Part shown: positions 59,901-64,000 of the stretch, in pieces | Numbering within the stretch: position 1 is the first letter of the stretch | How the letters are laid out: every line of letters begins with the position of its first letter | From: Diospyros lotus | Lineage: Eukaryota > Streptophyta > Magnoliopsida > Ericales > Ebenaceae | Assembly: GCF_014633365.1 (NCBI RefSeq) | Contig: NC_068347.1 | Span: 28,686,116-28,750,115 of the forward strand | DNA: 64,000 bases | Reading direction: 5' to 3' | Made by a program: the position numbers and the translations under genes | Notes under the pieces: generated by a model | Database searches by the model: none | Seen by the model: only the letters and a program-made list of their open reading frames with translations | What the model was told of the DNA's origin: nothing

Positions 59901-62544
59901 AAAGCTGAAGAATTATAAGCTAAACCAAAACCATCTGAAGCCGAATCCCAGATCCACATTGTGAAACTGGATCAGATCAACTGTTATTCCCAAAAACGTA
60001 ACGGATCCACACTTATAAGAAGCAGTGAGCAGGAATATGGAAATGAGGTATCCCAAGCTTGCATCCAATATAAGAGGCATGTAATGGCAATGCAAATGTT
60101 TCACTAATAAAAAAACAACATATTATATCAAGCATCAATCCCACCAGGTGGGATTGGCTATGTTTACTTATCAACCATTTCTACAAATTGAAGGATTTCA
60201 TGGGTTATATCAAAATACCAATTCAGAAGTTTGCCTCATTGCTACAGAAATTTGGCCTTCCAAAGGTCATTTAACTGCAGCCAAAATCAATAATTTTGCT
60301 CCATTTGACCCAAATGTGATTTTGATCCAAAAACGATCAGATAATGCCATCCCCCACTGATGTTGCAGACCATGTAACTGATCAACTCTTTCTCCTTCAA
60401 CAGGAATGGTGTGTTATCATACTTGGAGGTTGCTCCGTAGTCAATTTTAGATTCCTTGAGATCTCTAAAAAGAAATTAAGCTCTTTCCAGAAAGGGATGT
60501 CAAGAAATTGAAGATTAGGTTATGGAGATTACTTTGGTTCAAGGAAGTTGAAGTCCAGAGGTAAATAAGGGAGTCAGGTGTTAGTTCAAGTTTTGGGGGC
60601 AGGAGATTCATGCCACCTTTTTTGTTTTTTTTTTTTTTGTTACAAGTCCGATACCATGTCAATTAATACATGTAGTTTGATTAATCATTCTTCAAACAAA
60701 AATATTTCAGTGACATAGTATCGGACTTGTAACTGAATCCAATATAATTTGTAAATATTTAATGCATCACTAGTTTAGTTTGTGGGATGGATATATCACA
60801 TCCTTCAGTCACTGAAAGATGTAAGGAAGTAAGAATCAAAAAACAAACTACAATATTTTAGATTAAAAAAAAAAACCATGCATTTATTTACCATCTAGAT
60901 TGATTTTTAATGTCAACCCAAGGAACAAGCAGAAAAATTTCATTGACAAAAACACTGTGTTAAATACAAAGGCACAAATACAAACCTAGATGCCAGGTAA
61001 GAAGGGGGAATGAAAACGTACATACCAGGAGTCCTATTAGGGGGTTCCCTTCCACCCGAGTGACATAAGAACGCAAAAGATTTGGATCCTGATTAAGGAA
61101 GAGAATAAGAATGTCTGTCCTGCATCCATCAGAATAACTTCTCATTTGGACAAATTCTTGGGGCAGGAGAAAATTTAAATGCAAATGAGAAAGACGGAGA
61201 GAAAACACTAAAGGACAGAGATAGCCATTCATTACCCAATTAATACAAGTTTTTCTTCTTCATTCTGCAAAATATCAGCAACAATGTTGAATATCCCTTC
61301 ATTAACAAGATCCCTACAGGCATTCAACATTATAAAGTAAATTAATGTACACAAATAAGATTGAAAATATGTAAATGAATAGTTGAACAGGCATACAGAA
61401 TGATAGATGATGATGATGTCATCGAAGATAAAGTTTGAAAAATAAAATGAAGTAATTGATACAACATGCATCATTCTTTCAACAATACCTAAATAACCGA
61501 TGTTGTTGGACCATCTGCAGGCTCTTGCTTAGACTACAAAACTCATGCAGGAAGTGTACCTAGTTTCAAGAAAGAGGCAAACAAGTTGTAACAATGAAGA
61601 GAAAAATCATGAAGGTAAGAATCATCCTCAGCCTGAGAATGAAAACATTAAAGGGAATTTGAACAAAAATCTAGAATTCATGTAGCCGACCCCACATAGT
61701 GGGATAAAGCTTGGCATGTTGTTGATTATATCATATCATAAAAAGAAAATGGAAAAATGAAGAAAGCATACACAACCACGCCACACACTGCATGCCGGGA
61801 CTCAAATAGGCCCTACAGTGGCAAAAAGGTAACGAAAGATAAAAGTTATTCAGCAGTACCAAATTTTTCTTTGACTCTCTGGATGTAGTAGACCTCAACC
61901 TTCCAAACAATTCCTGAATAAAGGTGCTGTCATCTTTTAACAAAGAAATAATCTGCAAGGCAGTAACACGATCAGGACAGGAGAACATCAACTTAAGGGC
62001 TAAGGAATATCAAAACTTGAAATTAACATCTTACAGTAGCATTATTTGAATGGATTATGGAATTGAGATTTGCAGTAGTCGCATCATCCAATACTCTAGG
62101 CAAAATTACATCCTGATGAACATGAAGCAAGATGAGAAATATATTACAGTCCCAAGCAAGAAATGGAAATATGAGTTGAAGATCTTTGCCTTCAAATAAT
62201 TAACCCTGTAAGTTTGGTGTATCTTCGACAGGACCCGCGGATCTTTGATTGGTATGGCCTTAACAATCAAAGTAGAAGCAAATGAATAAGATGCCATAAA
62301 CACACTTTTGTCTGTAAGTATCAGAAGCATAAATACCCAAAAATGACTATGTAAAGTACAAGTTCTCCTGGATCCCAGAATCCCTAATTTCCAGAAATGG
62401 GCAATGGATGGAGAAGGAAATAACATTAAATGGAAGTAAAAAACAAAAGATAAAAGGATTATGAAACCAAATATACCTCCTTAAAGACCACATGCTCTTT
62501 TAGAAAACTGCGATGCCGTTGAACATGAGGTATATCTGGATCAT
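44908..62544 (-). CDS. PP4R3: Protein phosphatase 4 regulatory subunit 3 (SMEK/PP4R3), 5' part outside window
   Basis: Fifteen exons in transcript order: 62544-62477, 62258-62190, 62112-62035, 61952-61860, 61559-61489, 61313-61236, 61119-61026, 56844-56746, 55739-55537, 55444-55330, 46328-46197, 46102-45995, 45875-45766, 45685-45584, 45436-44908. Phases agree throughout and give about 648 residues. The order of blocks matches the SMEK armadillo-like region: IPIKDPRVLSKIHQTYR, SLLKDDSTFIQELFGRLR, FLHEFCSLSKSLQMVQQ, ILILFLNQDPNLLRSYV, DMHCQFLEILRSLLDS, KPEILLNICELLGFCVLHH, SAILELFEYIRM, then the acidic tail DYEDDDDEDYKPPPRKQ and a basic RLKRKLAGKEEPDLIKKKR. The N-terminal EVH1-like domain is missing from the window. 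PP4R3 targets the PP4 catalytic subunit to substrates in DNA-damage and microRNA pathways. The intron after exon 2 uses a GC donor; intron 10 is 9,001 bp and carries a copia element. Confidence 0.92.
45470..45604. repeat. 68-bp tandem duplication across the exon 14 splice donor of PP4R3
   Basis: The block containing GAAAGAGTGATAGAAAGCCA, TGTTACAGAAGCACC and AATACCTTAATGATGGGT is present twice in direct tandem, offset by 68 bp, with a single noted difference (GGGTGATGCAC versus GGGTAATGCAC). It covers the end of exon 14 and the start of the following intron, so the donor is present twice. Confidence 0.9.
46400..47990 (-). other. PP4R3 intron 10, part left of the copia element
   Basis: Unique-looking intron DNA with no clear gene. 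The ORF at 47866-48060 runs into the LTR and is not convincing. Confidence 0.5.
47997..51286 (+). mobile_element. Ty1/copia retrotransposon with internal deletion (3,290 bp)
   Basis: Two 327-bp LTRs (47997-48323 and 50960-51286) in the same direction begin TGTTGGAGAG and end TTTGTTCA, with a perfect 5-bp target duplication AGAAC (47992-47996 and 51287-51291). A primer-binding site TGGTATGAGAG follows the 5' LTR and a polypurine tract GAGGGGGGG precedes the 3' LTR. I count 7 differences between the LTRs (about 2%). Only the integrase C-terminus, reverse transcriptase and RNase H remain; gag, protease and most of integrase are deleted. It lies in intron 10 of PP4R3 in the opposite direction. 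Confidence 0.95.
48404..50952 (+). pseudogene. Broken copia pol (integrase C-terminus, reverse transcriptase, RNase H)
   Basis: Integrase C-terminal text (TPQQNGVAKRKNRHLLEVAR, YWGEAILTAAYLINRLP) begins near 48515, reverse transcriptase has the YVDD box near 49998-50009 (LIVYVDDIIVTGDD), and RNase H follows (DWAGSVVDSRSTSGFC near 50500). The frame is broken by a shift near 48970-49130 and by stops at about 49552, 49736, 50188 and 50656. No functional polymerase can be made. Confidence 0.9.
51292..52700 (-). other. PP4R3 intron 10, right of the copia element
   Basis: No gene or bounded repeat seen. A short CA-rich run occurs near 52020-52050. Confidence 0.5.
52704..52985 (+). repeat. Three-unit tandem repeat, about 90-100 bp units
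   Basis: CATACAAGGACCATTTGCAG (with one deletion in unit 2) starts at 52704, 52793 and 52894, each followed by a GTTGCTAGG/GTTACCTAGG variant, CAACAACCTACAGAA and GGTCACT(A/G)GATATA. Units differ by small indels. Confidence 0.8.
53260..54700 (+). other. G/T-rich, strand-skewed segment in PP4R3 intron 10
   Basis: The + strand is noticeably G- and T-rich over about 1.4 kb, with (CG)n then (TG)n(AG)n near 53388-53424, repeated TGCATG words, and a (TA)n tract near 54645-54660. Neither neighbour shows this skew. No ORF with family resemblance and no ends found. Confidence 0.4.
56284..56567 (+). mobile_element. Solo LTR (284 bp, Ty1/copia-like) in PP4R3 intron 8
   Basis: Runs TGTTGGACGG to AAGACTTCA with a perfect duplication CTGAG at 56279-56283 and 56568-56572. 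Same family as 7384-7682. Confidence 0.85.
57780..58990 (+). mobile_element. Heavily decayed Ty3/gypsy remnant in PP4R3 intron 7
   Basis: A CCHC zinc knuckle (C-x2-C-x4-H-x4-C) reads at 57816-57857 with one in-frame stop. Text like a gypsy reverse-transcriptase entry region follows near 58190-58290, and a last frame at 58540-58734. An LTR-like end with TATAAATAGG (58881-58890) precedes a C11-T-C8 run. Limits are approximate. Confidence 0.55.
60640..60732. repeat. 22-bp inverted repeat with 49-bp loop in PP4R3 intron 7
   Basis: Left arm 60640-60661 (TTACAAGTCCGATACCATGT...) pairs with right arm 60711-60732 with one mismatch. It follows a poly(T) tract. Could be a hairpin from a small transposon or a fold-back; not identified. 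Confidence 0.7.
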
Positions 62545-62548
62545 CTGG

Positions 62549-62596
62549 TCAGGGTCAAGCAATACATCAACATCAGGGTCAAGCAATACATCAACA
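62549..62596. repeat. 24-bp tandem duplication next to a PP4R3 splice acceptor
   Basis: CAGGGTCAAGCAATACATCA plus four bases is present twice in tandem, immediately upstream (in the gene sense) of the acceptor of the first visible exon (62544). Confidence 0.85.
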
Positions 62597-62599
62597 ACA

Positions 62600-63237
62600 A
62601 AAGAAGCCAATCACAGGGGATGAAACTGTAATATCAACCACTATACAAGTGTTTTCATTGAGATTGAATACAGTGCAGCATATCAAGGACCCTTGGTTTG
62701 TTGACCAAAGGGGTGTGACAGAATATAGCAATGGAAGAAGTTTCAAGTTTCACATATCTGATAAATTAAATGGATGCAATTCTTAAAGCACAAAGATAAG
62801 AAACCAAGCACAAAAAGTAAAACGTCAAGGGATAAGAAAGCATGTTCCCATGCAAGTCCATCGACCACACACCATGAAAGCATGCTGCAATTGAAAGGCA
62901 GCTATCAAAATATGAACTTAAAGGGCCTTTTTGGCTGGGCTTCAGTTTTTAAAATTTAGGAAGCTAAAATACAAAATGGTGTTTGGTTGCCTGTTTTTCA
63001 TTTTCAAAAAAGAAACGTTTTGGGGAAAAAAAAGAACACACCAGAAATGGCATTTCCATTTGTTTTATTCCATTCTATTTCGTTTATATCCCAACCCCCC
63101 TCCCTACTGTTCTTCATGATCCCCAACCAACAAACTTCCTCTTCTCTTCCCTTTCCTTGATTCCTCTGTTTTATTCCTCCTCCTCCATTGTTTTATTCTG
63201 ATATTGAGATAGCTCAATTGGGCAGCCCATTTTTGGG
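62600..63237. other. Intron or upstream sequence of PP4R3
   Basis: No upstream PP4R3 exon could be recognised here. The first visible exon needs one nucleotide from an exon further right, so this is intron. Confidence 0.55.
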
Positions 63238-64000
63238 TGTTAGGCCCACTGGACTCTTGAGGCCTAGAATTTGCCTCACCAGCACCTTTTCGACCTAATT
63301 ATAATCCAACCTTCCAAACTTAAACCAAGCCCAGTGACCCTTGACCCAAAGCTGTTGACACAAGACCTGATTGGACCTGACTAATTACAACTGACCCAAC
63401 CTGTTGACCCACTAGTGTCATCAGTCATCCATATTGCGGAAAATCTTGGCATTAGTTGTTTCCTTTTGTATAGGAGTTAATTTAGGAAACTAGTTCAGCA
63501 AAGAATCCCGCAGACTTCATAGAAATCCTATTAGGATAGTCCTATTCTCCAGATCAGTCCTATAATTAAGTAGACTAACTATAGATAGTGCAACTTTATA
63601 TATCAATTAGTCCTATGATTTAGTAGACTAAATATAGGAAGTTCTGCTATATATATTTGACTGATATTTGATGAATAGGACAATAAAAGGATTTCTCCTC
63701 ATTTTTCTCACATGGTATTAGAGAACCCTCTGATTACCTAAAAATCCCTAAACACACGAGAACCTAACCATGGCCGAAAGGAGCACCAAATCTAGAAGAC
63801 ATCCCATGCCCTAACAACAGCATGGGAGCCACAAATAAGAATCTGTTTGCTATCACTGGTCAGAAGTTAAATGGGCACAATTATGTACAATGATGATGAT
63901 GTTCATTTGCAGAAAAGGGAAGGATGATTATCTCACTGGAGTTGCAAGTCAGCCAAAGGAGGAGGACCCAAAGTTCTGAACGTGGAAATCCAAGAACAAT
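63238..64000 (+). mobile_element. 5' end of a Ty1/copia element (LTR, primer-binding site, broken gag)
   Basis: A 475-bp LTR candidate begins TGTTAGGCCC at 63238 and ends CTCACA at 63712, followed at once by TGGTATTAGAG (63713), a tRNA-Met primer-binding site with one change. The downstream region encodes gag-like text in two frames (KLNGHNYV near 63870 and GKDDYLTGVASQPKEEDPKF near 63918-63977), with stops and a frameshift. The element leaves the window. It is unrelated in LTR sequence to the copia copy at 47997. Confidence 0.75.

Overview
This window is nuclear DNA from a flowering plant, most likely a woody dicot with a repeat-rich, intron-rich genome. The evidence is GT-AG introns of tens of bases to 9 kb, plant-specific families (a group S1 bZIP with its conserved sucrose-control uORF, UBC32-type E2, PMEI, TenA_E) and plant LTR retrotransposons, hAT, MULE and SINE-like copies. 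The species cannot be told from the sequence. All gene models below were assembled by hand from splice sites, reading phase and protein similarity remembered from the families; no search was run.

Layout. 1-2957: 3' end of a Tat-lineage Ty3/gypsy element on the + strand, with an antisense spliced gene between pol (outside the window) and a 704-bp LTR. 4128-15224 (+): a 12-exon gene for a 618-residue OB-fold protein resembling shieldin subunit 2 and the C-terminus of RPA1. 17512-19390 (+): universal stress protein, 4 exons. 20041-20832 (+): single-exon secreted pectin methylesterase/invertase inhibitor with a Pro/Ala-rich linker. 22154-25926 (-): UBC32-like ER-anchored ubiquitin-conjugating enzyme, 5 exons. 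28071-30827 (+): TenA_E-type thiamin-salvage hydrolase, 3 exons. 31510-31929 (-): group S1 bZIP transcription factor, preceded at 32037-32132 by a 31-codon uORF carrying the sucrose-control peptide. 37058-41383 (-): RPB9, the small zinc-ribbon subunit of RNA polymerase II, 4 exons. 44908-62544 (-): 15 exons of the protein phosphatase 4 regulatory subunit 3 (SMEK/PP4R3); the N-terminal exons lie beyond the right edge. 63238-64000 (+): 5' LTR, primer-binding site and damaged gag of a Ty1/copia element.

Much of the remaining sequence is transposon debris, and several copies can be bounded to the base by target-site duplications: solo LTRs at 7384-7682, 34307-34730 and 56284-56567; a copia element at 47997-51286 with matching 327-bp LTRs; hAT-like elements at 13149-13571 and 37562-38451; and a MULE-like element with long compound terminal repeats at 42595-43912. 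Most sit inside introns.

The genes form no operon or pathway; this is ordinary eukaryotic gene order with mixed orientation. The points most worth a second look are the antisense gene in the Tat element, the shieldin-2-like gene, a 68-bp tandem duplication that copies a splice donor in PP4R3, and the MULE-like element with a GC-richer core.
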